DNA of 64,000 nucleotides, taken from positions 156,585,057 to 156,649,056 of the forward strand of contig CM043952.1 in assembly GCA_014529385.2 (NCBI GenBank), in the 5' to 3' direction. Below the pieces are notes generated by a model. The model ran no database searches. It had not been told where the DNA came from and saw only the letters and a program-made list of their open reading frames with translations. Both the position numbers and the translations under genes were made by a program. Within the stretch, counting starts at the first letter, position 1, and each line of letters begins with the position of its first letter. The stretch comes from Adiantum capillus-veneris. Lineage: Eukaryota > Streptophyta > Polypodiopsida > Polypodiales > Pteridaceae. Positions 32,529 through 44,499 of this stretch are shown here, one piece after another.

Positions 32529-33431
32529 CTTCACTCTCTCAATTTCTTCCAAAGGATTTTGATAAAATTTTGGCAGAGTTTCGTTTGTATTTGGACAATA
32601 TCTCAAGTGACAATCTCAACCAAAGTGCTCATAAACACTGACAGAAAATCTCTCACTGCCAAGGGAAAATCCACTGACTCACTTTGCCACAGACTGACTC
32701 AGTACTATGCATAAATACTCTAAAACAATGTCCACATGGACCTGTATGCAAATGCAATCCATACGCTGTCATGTACCACATATCCATACATCCACCTTCT
32801 TCCCATAGTCGTAAATGACATATGAGGTCTTTCGCGGGGCTAGTCGGGGGTTCGCTCCAGTACCTAATCCACCTTGCCAAGGTACCAAAGCTCCCAAGGC
32901 AAGGCTTCAAAAAACCTCACTCGACCCTCACAAAGGCTGCAGTTTTCCAAAATACATTGACCGCATATCCATACATAACCACAAAGTACTCAATCTGACA
33001 ATATAACCGCCTCAACTTCTTCCCACAACCTTTCTTACATAGGCGGTTGTCCATAACGGACCCACAACAACCAAACATAATCTTCGATAACACAATATCA
33101 TGATGCGAAAGCTCTATGTCGCTCTCCAAAACCTGTGTAAATGCTGAATTCTTCACCTGTAACCTGTAAATCTACTACCGAGTGCAAAACTGGACATCTC
33201 CTATGCTTGTGTGGGATGGCTGTTTGTTGCAGAAAATTGCAGATTTTTGCAAATCTGAGTATGCCAATGCGTTCGGAACGCCCAAAAACATAAAGATAGA
33301 CTCCTGGATCACTGTATTCCGAGTTCGGGTGAGGGAGTTATGAAGGGGGAGTTATGACCAAAAAACCTCTCTTTTTTGTTGTTTTCCAGAGCTGCGGAAA
33401 CCTGTGTATTGACTGTAGCTCCTCAAACTGA
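32529..33431 (-). other. C2 untranslated leader
   Basis: About 0.9 kb between primer site and gag ATG. No long frame; several short tRNA-unrelated GC-rich patches near 32830. Nothing else recognised. Confidence 0.75.
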
Positions 33432-33443
33432 GCTCTGATACCA
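33432..33443 (-). promoter_or_regulatory. Primer binding site of C2 (tRNA-iMet)
   Basis: Minus strand TGGTATCAGAGC, the canonical copia site, three bases inside the 5' LTR. Confidence 0.93.
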
Positions 33444-33446
33444 CTT

Positions 33447-33679
33447 TGTAGAGTGCGCAGGTGATGGAGAAGGTAGGAAAGAAGACTACACACACACACA
33501 CCAACACACATCGAGACACACACACACACAATCGTTACCCTGCAGCAGCCATTCAACGAGCTGCTCTTCTCTTGTTCTCTTTTGAACTATTATCCAAAGT
33601 ATATTTACAACATAGTATAGTCAGTGTCCAGCCGCCCATAGCACAATGGGCATATTCTTTAACATCATATTCTTTAACA
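33447..33679 (-). repeat. 5' LTR of C2
   Basis: 233 bp; differs from the 3' LTR in CA-repeat length, at two single bases, and in a block GTTCAAAA versus CTTTAACA near the outer end. The C2 promoter should be here. Confidence 0.93.
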
Positions 33680-33684
33680 CTTTC
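33680..33684. repeat. Target site duplication of C2, right (CTTTC)
   Basis: Second CTTTC copy, after which C1-b pol resumes in the same direction. Confidence 0.93.
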
Positions 33685-34560
33685 AAGATGAAAGATTTGG
33701 GACTGTTGCATCATTACTTGGGATACAATTTAAAGAGTGTGATGGTGGTATTGCCTTGTCTCAGAAAAGTTACATAGAGACATTGCTATGTAAGTTTGGA
33801 CTTGAGGATTGCAAACCTAGTACCACTCCCATGGAAACAGGTTTGAAATTGAGTCTTCATGATGAAGGTGATCGTACAGATGTCACTCTTCACCAAACTG
33901 CTAGATGCCTCATTTATGTATGCAACACGAGGCCGCATATTTAGTTTGCAATCTCACAGGTCAGCAAATTTATGCATATCTCAGGGTCTAAGCATTGGCA
34001 ACTTTTTAAGAGGATTTTCTGCTACTTGAGTGGCACTTTACATCTTGGCTTGTTTTATCCCAAGGGGGGATCATTTCCGCCAGACTTACATGATTTTTCA
34101 GACTTAGATTGGGCTGGTTTTTTTGACACGCGAGTGTCCACAAGTGGTTTTTGTTTCATGCTTGGTAGTTAATGTATATCATGGTTGAGCAAGAAGCAAC
34201 CTATTGTAGCCAATTCTAGTTGTGAGGCTGAGTACAGGGCAATCTTCATAGCTATGATTGATTGTGTATGGCTCAGACGCCTTATGTCTGATTTGGGTGT
34301 TGGATAGGATATTGCCAACACTATCTACATTGACAGTCAGAGCACATTGGCAGTTGCAAGGAACCTAGCTTTTCATGCTCGCACAAAGCACATTGAGGTG
34401 CATTACCACTATGTCAAAGAAGAGGCTCTCAGCAGGAGAGATCACCTTGGCTTATGTGCCAACACAGGACAACCTTGCAGATCTTTCCACAAAGGCATTG
34501 TCTTGTGACAAGTTTGAAGCTTTCCACAAAGCTTTGGGTTTACTCCCCTTTGTGGATTGA
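33685..34560 (+). pseudogene. C1-b pol 3' part: RT end and RNase H
   Basis: Continues the RT interrupted at 28022 (KDLGLLHHYLG-like, SYIETLLCKFGLED, CNTRPHI) and RNase H (DLDWAGFFDTR, SCEAEYR-like, ARTKHIEVHYHY). The end is well preserved (LAYVPTQDNLADLSTKAL, ending GLLPFVD at 34560). Several frame changes and stops. It shows the normal C1 pol terminus missing from the other copies. Confidence 0.88.
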
Positions 34561-34628
34561 TCATGTCCTTAGGGCATGGAACTTTCCCTTTACTCATGTG
34601 CCGGCTCTCGTTCACCGCATCACTCCCC

Positions 34629-34709
34629 AGGGGCATTTGTTACCATATACATGTGGTAGTGATGTGTGTGAACACACTTAGGACCGCCGGGGCATTTTTT
34701 CCCTCACTA
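34629..34709 (+). repeat. Polypurine tract and truncated 3' LTR of C1-b
   Basis: AGGGGCATT precedes an LTR start TGTTACCATATACATG at 34638; only about 72 bp match before sequence switches at about 34709 to inverted C1 gag. Confidence 0.82.
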
Positions 34710-35470
34710 CCACCAAAACCTGCAACATCCTCAACATCGCCTACTTCTTCAGAACTAGGACATACATCAATGTCCTACACAATATTCCAGACACCCTTTG
34801 ACACAAGGATGTGTTGCATCATGTAAGCCCACATAGGGTTATTGTTCCCATCCAATCTATCCTCAACAACAAATATCTTAAACACATCTATGTTGTTGTC
34901 AACCATGGCAAATGCCTGCACCTAATGTGAAAACTTCCCGAAAAGAAGAGAAACGAGGATGGACCAACATGTGCTATATAGCACAAACCTAAGAAGACTA
35001 TAAGAGACTTGTTATGCAAAAAACAATGCTAACAAAAAATTTGCACAAGATGACAAAATTACTTGCACAATATTGTCCGTAGTGGAAATGGAGGCCAAAT
35101 TTATCTCAAATCAAAAATCTCGTGAAGTATTTGTCGATATGTCGACGCTTGCCAAAGCTCACAAAAATCGAAGAAGGTGAGCAGGCATGTGCTAGAGCTG
35201 CTGGCGAATGTGTCCTGTAGGACGCGACTTGCTTAGATACCAACTGTTGGAATTAGGGTTGCAAAGAAACACACACAACTTGGAGAAGATGGAGGAAGCT
35301 CAAGGCACATAACAAAGTGTGTATTACTTAGTGTGGAATGGAAAGATAGACATGCCTATAATTATGAGGGTATATATAATGCACAGGGGGAAAAACCTCC
35401 TAGTGAGGGAAAAATTATCCTGACGGTCCTAAGTGTGTTCACAAATCATTACCACATGTATATGGTAACA
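34710..35470 (-). mobile_element. C1 copia copy d: 5' LTR, leader and gag start, inverted
   Basis: Minus-strand C1 fragment: 5' LTR 35245-35470 (226 bp), primer site 35231-35242 (minus TGGTATCTAAGC), leader, gag ATG at 34906 (MVDNNIDVF) and about 200 bp of gag up to the junction at 34709. Gag is broken by frameshifts. Everything downstream is missing, replaced by C1-b in the opposite orientation. Confidence 0.85.
35245..35470 (-). repeat. 5' LTR of C1-d
   Basis: Plus strand TGTTGGAATTAGGG to ATGGTAACA; aligns with the LTRs at 3975-4201 and 59436-59643. Confidence 0.88.
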
Positions 35471-36046
35471 AAAGGAGCCATTTCAAAACTAGCCAAAAGG
35501 GCAAGAAGAGGCTCACATGCCTGTTTATCCATCTAGCCATAGTATTGAAGAAAATTGGCAAAACAAGGGATCTACAAGAAGAAAAATTTGGTCCACAAAC
35601 AATAGATACAAAGTACATTTGGAAGCTAAGAAAAGATGAAGACGAAGAAGCACATATCAATCTACAAGGCACAAAAGAACATTCTCAAAGAACACACATA
35701 AAGGAGCTAGAATATCCCAAGAGGTGAGATTGCATATGATGGCAAAAGGGTATCTAGTCCACAACAGTAGTTTGGCACTCATGGATAAAAGGAGATAATT
35801 ACAAACAAGTGAAAGGGTCACGATGGCTTTCTAAAACAATAAGAAAGTGATAAAATCATTAGGTTGAGTTTAACTAGAATTGTATAAGATGAAGCATTGT
35901 TCAAGAATGTCTTTTTTATTAAGCAACAGTGTCCTCCTTGCAAAGAAACAAACCAAAAATACTAGCAATTTTTTTTGAAATTTGTAGATTTTTGAACTAA
36001 GTTTTGATATCATTGCACCGTTTTTTCTTCTCTTTACCATGGTTTG

Positions 36047-36048
<2 letters not shown>

Positions 36049-36080
<32 letters not shown>

Positions 36081-36120
36081 TTCTTTATATGTGTGTGTGT
36101 GTGTGTATGTGTATGTATGT
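36049..36120. repeat. (TA)n then (TG)n microsatellites
   Basis: About 14 TA units at 36049-36077 and a TG/TATG-rich tract at 36090-36120. Confidence 0.95.
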
Positions 36121-36439
36121 ATAGAATATACTAGAATTATTATGTAAGGTGAAGCTTCACTTTAGCATTATGAAAGAATAGAATGCAAGAGAAGTCAAGC
36201 CATGGGAGGAACTGATATGAAAGGTGAAATAAAAATATCCATTTAATATTTTAAAAGCAAAGTAAGATTTAGGGTTAGTCTCAATCCATCACTGAAAACA
36301 TTGAAAGTATGCTAACTTAACACTTCTCTGAGGCTTCTTTTAGAAAGCCAAAAATAAAAGAATTTCAAGATTCTAATGGTGAAGCTCAAATGCACGTTAA
36401 TGGAAGTTTTTGCAATAGAATTTAAATCCAGTATGAGGA

Positions 36440-36950
36440 GTTGCAATGGAAGATGGTGGGAACGAGGCACAACTTTAACAGCAAGCTAAATTCTACGACT
36501 AGATGTCAATGAGGCCAAGAAAAGAGGTAGAGATGGCAAGAGCACAAGTTGAGGAATAAAGGCAAGAGTTTGAGGCCAAGGAAAAGATTGTGAAAAGATA
36601 CAAGGAAGAGTTATCTCAAAGAGAAAGAAGATTTGGGCAATGAATGGGCTCTTTAATGAAATACCGTAACAAGTAGGGGCACCTCTTGAAAGCGTCTTTG
36701 AGGACCTATTGATAGCCACGAATGAAACTAGCTTTGGGAAAAATGATCGTAGGCATGACAAAATTAATGAGCTCACTAACGTTTGAAAGAGAATCCATAA
36801 AGAGGTAAATGTAACCTCCTCATTTATAGAAAACGGAAAGAAAGGATGGGCACTCAAATAATCAGGTACTACTTCTTTCACCATATTTAGCAAGCACCGC
36901 CGCATGTTTGAGGGGGATCTGGCTGTGGCAAGAAATCATACAAGAGAGCA
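36440..36950 (+). pseudogene. Degenerate coding-like relic, unknown
   Basis: Plus-strand frames give Glu/Lys/Arg-rich coiled-coil-like sequence (EFEAKEKIVKRYKEEL) and then ATNETSFGKNDRRH-like sequence, interrupted by many stops. Amino-acid bias suggests former coding DNA, perhaps of transposon origin. The 16-A run at 37182-37197 downstream could be a retroposition tail. No family recognised. Confidence 0.3.
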
Positions 36951-38171
36951 GAGTGAAGGCCCACAGGATCGAAGGCAAACAAGCCTCAGAGGACTGGTCT
37001 AGAACAATACATGTCATGATGACATCTTGTATTAAGTAAAGCTTAGGAGTAGTTGTGGTTTCTCTATCAAGCAGAAAACTTGTAACCCAATGACCCTCAA
37101 GGTTCGGTCTAAGCTTTAGGTTGGTGTATATTTCTGTTGTTCTAAATACTATCCACTCACATTTGTGAGTTTTGCAAAAGCAAAAAAAAAAAAAAAACGA
37201 AAAGAAAGGCGAGAGGCAAGTGACAAATGTACTACCCCAAGGGATTTTCCAAGATTCTTATTAAAAAGACATGCGTGCAAACCTATTTACCCCTAAATTC
37301 CTAGTTGGACTCTATTTCTTGAAAACTATAAAGAACTAGCACATTTGACAACGAAAACTTCTTTAAGTTTTTCGAAGAACGGCGTTTATATCTTTAGAAT
37401 TTTGGCCAAAATAATTGTTCCTAATGGAAAGTGGAAGCTCTCATCTCTCCAAAAACTCCTTCTCGAACAGGATTAAAACTATTGAGAATATGATTTTTGC
37501 CCTTCACTTTGCACTGTGAAAATCTCAATAACTTGCCTACAGATTTTTGTTTGATGACGACTGTGCGGAGCTTTTCGGCCCCTCGAAGACTCCGTAATCT
37601 CTATAAATTTTTTGAAAATCCATGGTCTCTGCAAATTTTTATGTGCATCAAGGGGACTTCAAGACCCAAGCTTGGTGCCAAATAGTGGCTCGATTGACCT
37701 TCCAAGTGGAATGGTTGTCTTGAAGGATTGTGGGGGAATGGCCCCTTGGCCAATCCTAAATTTGTCCAAGAGTGTGTGGAACCTGATACTCCACCCAATG
37801 TGCTTACCTACTCTTATAGGCATCCCCCCGTGCCAGTCCACACCTGGCCCTTGACCTCACGAGAAGTGGCGCTATTCTTACTAAATTAATCATGAAAAGA
37901 TGCACCCTCCTCCCCATTAGCACATGACACTCTTGGTGTTAGATTTAAAAATAAACTGTTGGGTTGGATATTTGCAATTCATTGTCATGAGAAAATAAAA
38001 TAAAGTAAAATTCAAAAGACATCATCATCAATGCTTCTAATGTGGCATGCTTGGCATGAGCAAGATGAAGCTTACATCATGATCACAAAAGGAAGGTTAA
38101 AGACATAGGAGTCCATACACAAGAAGTTTTGGACAAATTCTCACAATAACTCCCACATTCTAACTTACCTC

Positions 38172-38326
38172 AACATCATGAGCTTCTGCTCGGGAGGCAC
38201 CGCATACCTAGCTAGATACAATTGAGGGCACGGGACCCCCGGCCCCCCCACCAGGCCGGCGGTCCGCTGCCCCCAATCGTACCTAGCTAGGTATGCGGTG
38301 CCTCCCGAGCATAAGCTCATGATGTT
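38172..38326. repeat. 155-bp near-perfect hairpin (foldback/MITE-like)
   Basis: 53-base arms 38172-38224 and 38274-38326 are reverse complements with about three mismatches. The inner GC-rich sequence is also partly self-complementary (GGCCCCCC.../...GGCCGGCGG), so nearly the whole unit folds. No clear target duplication or coding potential; diverged direct repeats (AAAGGTTAAAGACATA) lie on both sides near 38093 and 38438. Confidence 0.85.
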
Positions 38327-38927
38327 ATGCATTGTATGAAAAACATTGAAAAAGACTACGTTTTCTTACATGAGAAAATTTCCAAATCTTCTTGTGATAG
38401 TGGTGTGAAATCAACATTACAAGAATTGCTGCATCAAAGGTTAAAGACATAAGAGTCCATAGAGGTGTGAAATCAACATTCCCTGCATCAAAGGTAGCAC
38501 ATGGTGACCAATACTTGCAAGGATGAATCGTTCACAAGGGAGCTCTGAACTGGCTAAAAAAACCTTGGCTTTCTTGAAATGCATTGAGACTATGTCAAAT
38601 GAAGGTGGACCTCATAATGTCACTCTTCACTCAAGACCAAAATAACGTAAAGCATGGTGCATAATGTTTTATTTTATTAGGGATATAAATAGGATTTATT
38701 ATTGATAATATGATTCTTAATTTTTCACACCAAAAATATATTGAATTGAGTAATGGACTAAGCTGCCCACCTTGGCTATGGAGGATGTAGCTCTAAAGGC
38801 TTTGATACGATGTTGTTGTTGTGTGGGGCAAGTCACCAACACGGGGGAGAGAGACAGAGAGGGATGATACGTACAAGAGAATACCAAAGAAGGAGAATGC
38901 ATTGGATTCAAACTATTACATATATAG

Positions 38928-38930
<3 letters not shown>

Positions 38931-38962
<32 letters not shown>
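38931..38962. repeat. (CT)n microsatellite
   Basis: Sixteen consecutive TC units. Confidence 0.95.
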
Positions 38963-38965
<3 letters not shown>

Positions 38966-40510
38966 ATATGATCAATATTAGAATAATCCAATTGCTAAAG
39001 AGAACTACAATGAAGGGGAATGCAGAGAGCACGCATAGCATTGGTAGTGTGTGTGCTCATGCACATTATTTTCATGTTCAAGAAGTACTAAGAGGAAAAG
39101 AAAATTCAAAATCAGAAGGAAGAGGATGCATGTGCATCTCTTGACGATGGTGGGGAGCTTGGGGCACTTCAAGTGGTTCATGGTGTTCTTGGAAAAGCCT
39201 TCTTTGTGAGCACAAGACCTGACTAAGAGTCAACAATCTGCACCCAGTAGCTTTGCATCATCTTTTTCCCATGCATGGCAAGCTCTTGCAGCTCCAGTGT
39301 GTCAATGTAATGTAGAAGCTCACATATTGGGACTAGGCTTGTTGTGCTATTTCTTCTAGACATTGCGTGCACCTTGGGCTTAATATTAGAATGAGTGTGA
39401 GAACCCACTTAAGCGGATGATGAGATATTATCAATTTTCTTACACGCTATCTATACCATGATGACCCGTTATCTCTATCAATTAATCATGAAATTAGTCC
39501 ACTGACATAATTTTTTTGTTTTTGTACCACCCCCAAAAAATATTTTTAGCTAGCCAAAAGAGAAGTCACCTCTAAGGCCTTTGTCGTTTGGGGAGGTAAA
39601 AAAAGGGAAGGGACTTATAACTATAGATCTATAAAAGATTAGAGACAAAGATATCTTTACTGTAAATATCCAAGGGCTAGTTGAAGAGAAGGGTGTTGCC
39701 CTCACCAAATGTAAAATTTTTTTATAGCTAAATCAAGCTATAATCATCCCTATCTCTCCCATATCCTTTTCTAGGCATGAATGGAAAAGCATGTGGAACT
39801 AGTTTCTCCCTAAATGACCTACCAATTAGCTAGGTGGCTATGAAAAGTTTTTTTAGCAGACTCAAAGGAGGAAAATAAAATATTTAAAAATGAGGTGAGA
39901 TGGTGGGTCAAGTGGTTCAAAAATCATCTAGATTTGAAACTGATACAACCTTCAGCACGTCAAGCTCTACAAACTAGTCCCTCCTTTTGTCCATTGGCTA
40001 GAAGGAGAACCTTGAAAAACTCCTAGTCAACATGTGAAGCAAGAAACTTTCAGTGAATGTATTGTGCATAAGGACTTAGAAGCATGTGGTTAGAACTCTC
40101 TATCGCTCCTCTTATTCATTTTTTATCTCGTTTAGCTATAACCTTTTACAAACATCAAAATAAGAATTCTACATAGATTTAATCAATATTTTTTGGCCCT
40201 CTTAAATACAATGCTAAAATTAAGAGTCATGTAAGCCATGCCTTGCTATTTGCAAATGTCACTTGTAGCATCGCTAATTAGGCACCTTTTGCTTGATGTT
40301 ATTTGCAGCGGTGATGCCAATGTCTTGTCATTAAATTAATACTAAACTTTCAACAACATGAAATTATTTTGCGTAATTGATGCACCCATCAATGCCTCTC
40401 ATTTTTGCCACCATCATTACTTCAAAGGCTCCTTGTGTTTCCTTATGTTTGGATCAATCGTAAATACCAAATGTAGGCACATTATCTAAGACTCAAATGT
40501 ATCTTGGATG

Positions 40511-40515
40511 CTTCT
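40511..40515. repeat. Target site duplication of G2, left (CTTCT)
   Basis: CTTCT precedes the left LTR; recurs at 56375-56379 after the right LTR. Confidence 0.9.
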
Positions 40516-42175
40516 TGTCATAAAATCTAATATCTAGCTAACCCAAATGATTTTCTCATATTAAACTTATCATTTAATGTGGGAGAATAAATGGGAACAA
40601 GAGTTAGAATAGAGACGTGTGCTTCTAGACCTATCTCAGCAAGGGACCAAAAGGAGAGATTGTTGCATCTCAATAGGGGTCCAAAAGGATATGGTCTATC
40701 AAAGAGCAATGTGCAATAAGTGCTTTTAAACTTACGTCAGGGGACCAAGAGGAGAGATGGTTACATCTCAATAGGGGTCCAAAAAGAGGTAGTCTATCAA
40801 AGAGAAACATGCATCTAATGGAGCTTAAAATCTCTTACGGTTAGCTTCATTAAAGAGCACCAATGGTTAGTGTTAAAAGTCCTTTGACCTTAGGCAAGCT
40901 AGGGTTGAGCTTGAGGTGCTTGTCGTACTTGATGACTAAGGTACTTGAGGTGCTCATCGTGCTTGATGACTAAGGTGATTGAGGTGCTTCTCGTGCTTGA
41001 GGTGCTTGTCATGCTTCATGAGGAAGGTGCTTGAAAAGCTTCCTATGCATGGGGGGTAAGGTGCTTGAGTCAAAAAGAGACCCTATAAAGGAGGGAGAAA
41101 GCCCCAAAGTTAGGGGAATCTTTGACTCAACCTCCCACTCACACAAAGGGTACCCTTTTCTCAAGGGGCACATGGGACACATGTCAGACTCTCCCTATGC
41201 TTAGCCACGTGGTGTGCTTGAATGCTATTGTTTGGGCTAAAGAGGGGTCCAATGAGCTTCTAGTTCCATCCAACAAATATCTTGATATTTTCAATCTCTC
41301 TCTCTCTAAGGGGTAAGGAGGACACTTGTCCAAAGACTACCCATGTACTTGAAATGCATGGTGCATATAATTGGCTAGGGGGGGAGGGGTCCAATGAGCT
41401 TGAAGCATAAGCAAAAAGTAGAACTTGCCCCAAGCAAGCAAGGGGTGTGCTGGGGGGGCGGGGGGTATACACCACACACACTCATTTTGTGGATCATTCT
41501 CACTTGGTGAAAGTAGAGGAACTCCACCTCCTTCTCCAAGCTTGTGAGAAGTGAGAGCTTACACCAACACTCTTGGCTATGGAATGCAAATCCAACCAAG
41601 AGTCATGCCTCAATGCTTAATCTTGCCATCTTCTCCATCTTCATTACTATGCTATTATGTATGCTAGCAAGAAGAGTGATGATAAGTGAGGAACTATTTC
41701 TTTCTTCTATGGATTGTTTCTTCTTCCTCTTCCCTACCCTCATTCCCCGCTAGCTCTCTCCACCTTTGAAGGTGTTTGAGGCCTTGGGACTGAGGCTTGG
41801 GATAGTTAATGCTTTCTACAAATTTTATGTTATGCTTGTGATGCATGAAGCTTTCCATCTTCATTGCATCACCTAGGTCACAAGGAACACAAAGATTGTA
41901 TTGTACCAAGTCTCTCTTGATGGAAGAGACTATAATACAAATGCCTATTGAAGGGGGGACCGGCTCCGTATGAATCCGGTCCTCAACTATTTTCATATTC
42001 TCTAAACTCTCTCTCTTCAAAAAGTATTGTTCATGCCAAGTTAACTAAGTACTATGTTTATGTCGCTACCATCAATTAAGTTCACCCGCTATGCTCACAA
42101 AGTAATCTCCCAAAAGTGCTTCATCTAATTTCTTAATTCCGTTACTCTCAAAGTTCATAGGCCATTTCCATTACA
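40516..42175 (+). repeat. 5' LTR of G2
   Basis: 1,660 bp, TGTCATAAAATC...CATTACA. Contains imperfect tandem copies of GGTGCTTGTCGTGCTTGATGACTAA-like units at about 40910-41040 and, at 40590-40800, two copies of a GGGGTCCAAAAGGAGAT-like unit. Short G runs near 41380 and 41450. Confidence 0.92.
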
Positions 42176-42176
42176 T

Positions 42177-42188
42177 TGGTATCATAGC
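42177..42188 (+). promoter_or_regulatory. Primer binding site of G2 (tRNA-Met type)
   Basis: TGGTATCATAGC, one base from the canonical tRNA-iMet site, one base inside the LTR. Confidence 0.8.
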
Positions 42189-42589
42189 ATTTGGTTTCTC
42201 TTTTCTTGCTTAAGAAGAGAGGTCCTTAAGTAGCCTATTAATGGTTGATTTTGTTAATTATATTAGGGTAAGTGGGATCGGAATCTATTATCGGTTTTGT
42301 TGAGCCCACTATGTGGAATATGGTGCACACCTCGGGAGCTTTGGTCTTAATAATGGAGTCTTCTTAGAGTTGCCTATGGCTTTACCATTATTGAGCCATA
42401 AGAAGTCCAAAAGGAGCTATCCCTCGGCAACTTCGCTATGTTAGACCCACTCCACTACTCTCTATAATTAACCAATTCAAGCCATGGGTGTAGATACTTA
42501 AGTGCCTACTTTCAAAGGCTAAGAGGAGTAGCAACTAAGGTTTTGAATTGCCAAATCATACACTAAGTAAATACATAAGCTTAATTAAC

Positions 42590-44300
42590 ATGGCTGACAA
42601 TAACCAAGAGTGTAGAATGAACATTGATAACTTTGATTTTGCACATGAAGGTGCTAATGATGATGTCCTCATGTTTGTTAATTATCTTGTTACTAGGTTG
42701 CAACAAACTATGGGCAACCCCGCTTTGCAAGCCGAAGTTACTCAACAACTTCGTGCTTGTGGGATTTACTATCCTCTCCAAGAGGAGAGAGAGCTTAGGA
42801 GGCCTCTTGATGAGACCCCCAAAAGAAGACTCTCTCCCATATGAGAGGAGGAATCCAAAGAACAAGAAAGTAATGAATCCCTAAGTTCCTCCAAAGATGT
42901 GGCTCCACGAAGACCGCGGACTAAACGATCGCCAACTCCTCCCAAGAGGAAACGGTTAACCCATAGCCCTTCTCCTTGTCACTCCGAAAGGGAAGAGAGG
43001 AAACAAAGGAAGAAAAGGGCAAGAAAGAGGTCACCCTCTTCTCCTTCTTCTTCACCTTCCTTCTCTACCGATGAAAGCTATGGCTATTCTCCTAGAGAAT
43101 ACAAGAGGGAAGGACATCGCAAATCTTACCCTCTGCATGGTAAAGGTCACAAAATCTCAAGAAGTTCAAAGATGGAGGAAAGAGTATCTCTTTCTTTCCC
43201 TATGATGGCACCTTTGGTGCTACCAACAAAGTATTGACCTTCATCCAACAATTTGATGTGGCCTTTGGAGACGAGGGCTTCACGGAGTCCTCCAAGCTAC
43301 ACCATGTAGCTATTCACTTCCAAAAATCGGCTTGTCAATGGTGGGCTATCCTTCGTGGCAACGGCAAAGCCTCAATGACATGGAAAACTCTATGAGTTTC
43401 CATCTTGAAGCAATTTCTTGCAACGGATGCAAAGGACAAAGTGCTCACCAAATGGCAGAGTTTGAGGCTTCTCTCTCATGAGTCTATCCACAAATATGTG
43501 GACAAGTTTTGGGATTTACATCTCAAGGCTATTGTCTTTCAAAAGATAGACTTTTCTGTGCAAAAGAAACAATTCTGTGCGGGATCACCCAAAGAGATGG
43601 CCGAGTATGTCAACTCTCAACGGCCTGGTTCTATCATCGAAGTAATCCACCACACCATGGTTGCTGCGCGCATCAACTTCCAACAAGGGGCTAGACGGAG
43701 TATCAAGCCCATGGAAAATAAAGACAAAAGTGATGCCAAGAGGAAAACCAATGCCCAAAATTCTTACTAAGTCTATTCCAACAACAACAACAATCAGTCC
43801 AAGGAGAAGGGAGTTTACAAAGGTAAATATAAACTCTCTCCTAAAGAGCTAGAAGCTTTTCGTAAGGACCACAATTGTTTAAAGTGTGGTGAGCAAGGCC
43901 ATGGTTATCGTCCTTGCCCCAAGAGAATTGCCCGCAATGAGACTCCTAGAGCCTCTATGTTTGACGCTCCAAAAGAGGATGCTCATTGCCAAGGATTTCT
44001 CCTTTCCTATGCTTGGGGAAAGATGCAAGAGCATGCTGCCTTTATTTTGTTTGACCCTGGTTCAACTCACAACTTCATATCCACTTGACCACCAAGCTAG
44101 GCATACAAGCCCACAAGATGGGAGATGCCGATGGATCTACCAAGGGACAAGACATCTCAGTTACTCCCTTAATTGGAAAATTGAGGCTTCATGTCCAAAG
44201 CCATGTGGACAAAAAGGATTTCTTCATCTCCCCTGTCAAACATGAGAATATTATCATTCGGGCACCATGGTTTAACCGCATGGCTTTCAACATGAAGTTC
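42590..44300 (+). pseudogene. G2 gag and protease (broken)
   Basis: Start at ATG 42590 (MADNNQECRMNIDNF). An Arg/Ser/Pro-rich basic stretch (42899-43110) is followed by a retrotransposon gag domain (about 43160-43720; FGDEGFTESSKLHHVAIHF, CQWWAIL, LTKWQSL) and a CCHC knuckle CLKCGEQGHGYRPC at 43876-43917. The protease active site is mutated: LFDPGSTHNF at about 44050, with Pro after the catalytic Asp where Ser or Thr is needed. Stops and frameshifts at several points; ends around 44300. Confidence 0.82.
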
Positions 44301-44499
44301 CCTTAAAGGAGAATCTACTTCATCTACATAGAAGAGAGCATGTACATAGATGCTAATGAGTCGGGGAACACCATATCCTTGCAATAAAGGGAATAAAGAG
44401 AAATTAGAGTTGTCTAATTTCCTAAATGGATCCCAAGATGCTTTGGTTGATGACATCCCTAGTGAGCTACCTCTAAAATGAGGGATGATGACCATGAAT

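Larger units (their letters stand above)
28028..33679 (-). mobile_element. C2: nearly intact 5.65-kb Ty1/copia element
   Basis: Complete minus-strand copia element: LTRs of 227 and 233 bp, CTTTC duplication, tRNA-iMet primer site, ~0.9-kb leader, gag-protease frame, long pol frame, polypurine tract. The two LTRs differ by about five substitutions plus CA-repeat length changes, so it is the youngest retrotransposon here. One frameshift separates gag-protease from pol. Confidence 0.95.
24976..34709 (+). mobile_element. C1 copia copy b, 5'-truncated, split by C2
   Basis: Plus-strand C1 element lacking LTR, gag and protease at its 5' side. It starts inside integrase, has tandem extra integrase segments, continues into RT, is interrupted at 28028-33679 by C2, resumes in RT/RNase H at 33685, ends pol at 34560 and keeps a polypurine tract and the first ~72 bp of its 3' LTR. 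Confidence 0.88.
35471..40510. other. 5-kb decayed interval without recognisable gene
   Basis: AT-rich DNA between C1-d and G2. I find no gene. It holds a (TA)n/(TG)n microsatellite, a coding-like relic near 36440-36950 followed by a 16-A run, a long hairpin at 38172-38326 and a (CT)n tract. A plus-strand patch near 39890-40000 (RWWVKWFKNHLDL-like) faintly recalls the helix-turn-helix of CENP-B/pogo transposases, too weak to annotate. Confidence 0.6.

Noticed and set aside
36486-36905. Minus-strand 139-codon frame with hydrophobic stretches
   Set aside because: It is antisense to a coding-like plus-strand relic; the hydrophobic look comes from the complement of Lys/Glu codons.
38821-39144. 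Plus-strand 107-codon frame
   Set aside because: It runs through a (CT)n microsatellite and has no recognisable domain; chance frame.
39890-40000. Possible CENP-B/pogo helix-turn-helix relic (RWWVKWFKNHLDL)
   Set aside because: Only one short stretch resembles the fold, with stops around it and no terminal repeats nearby.
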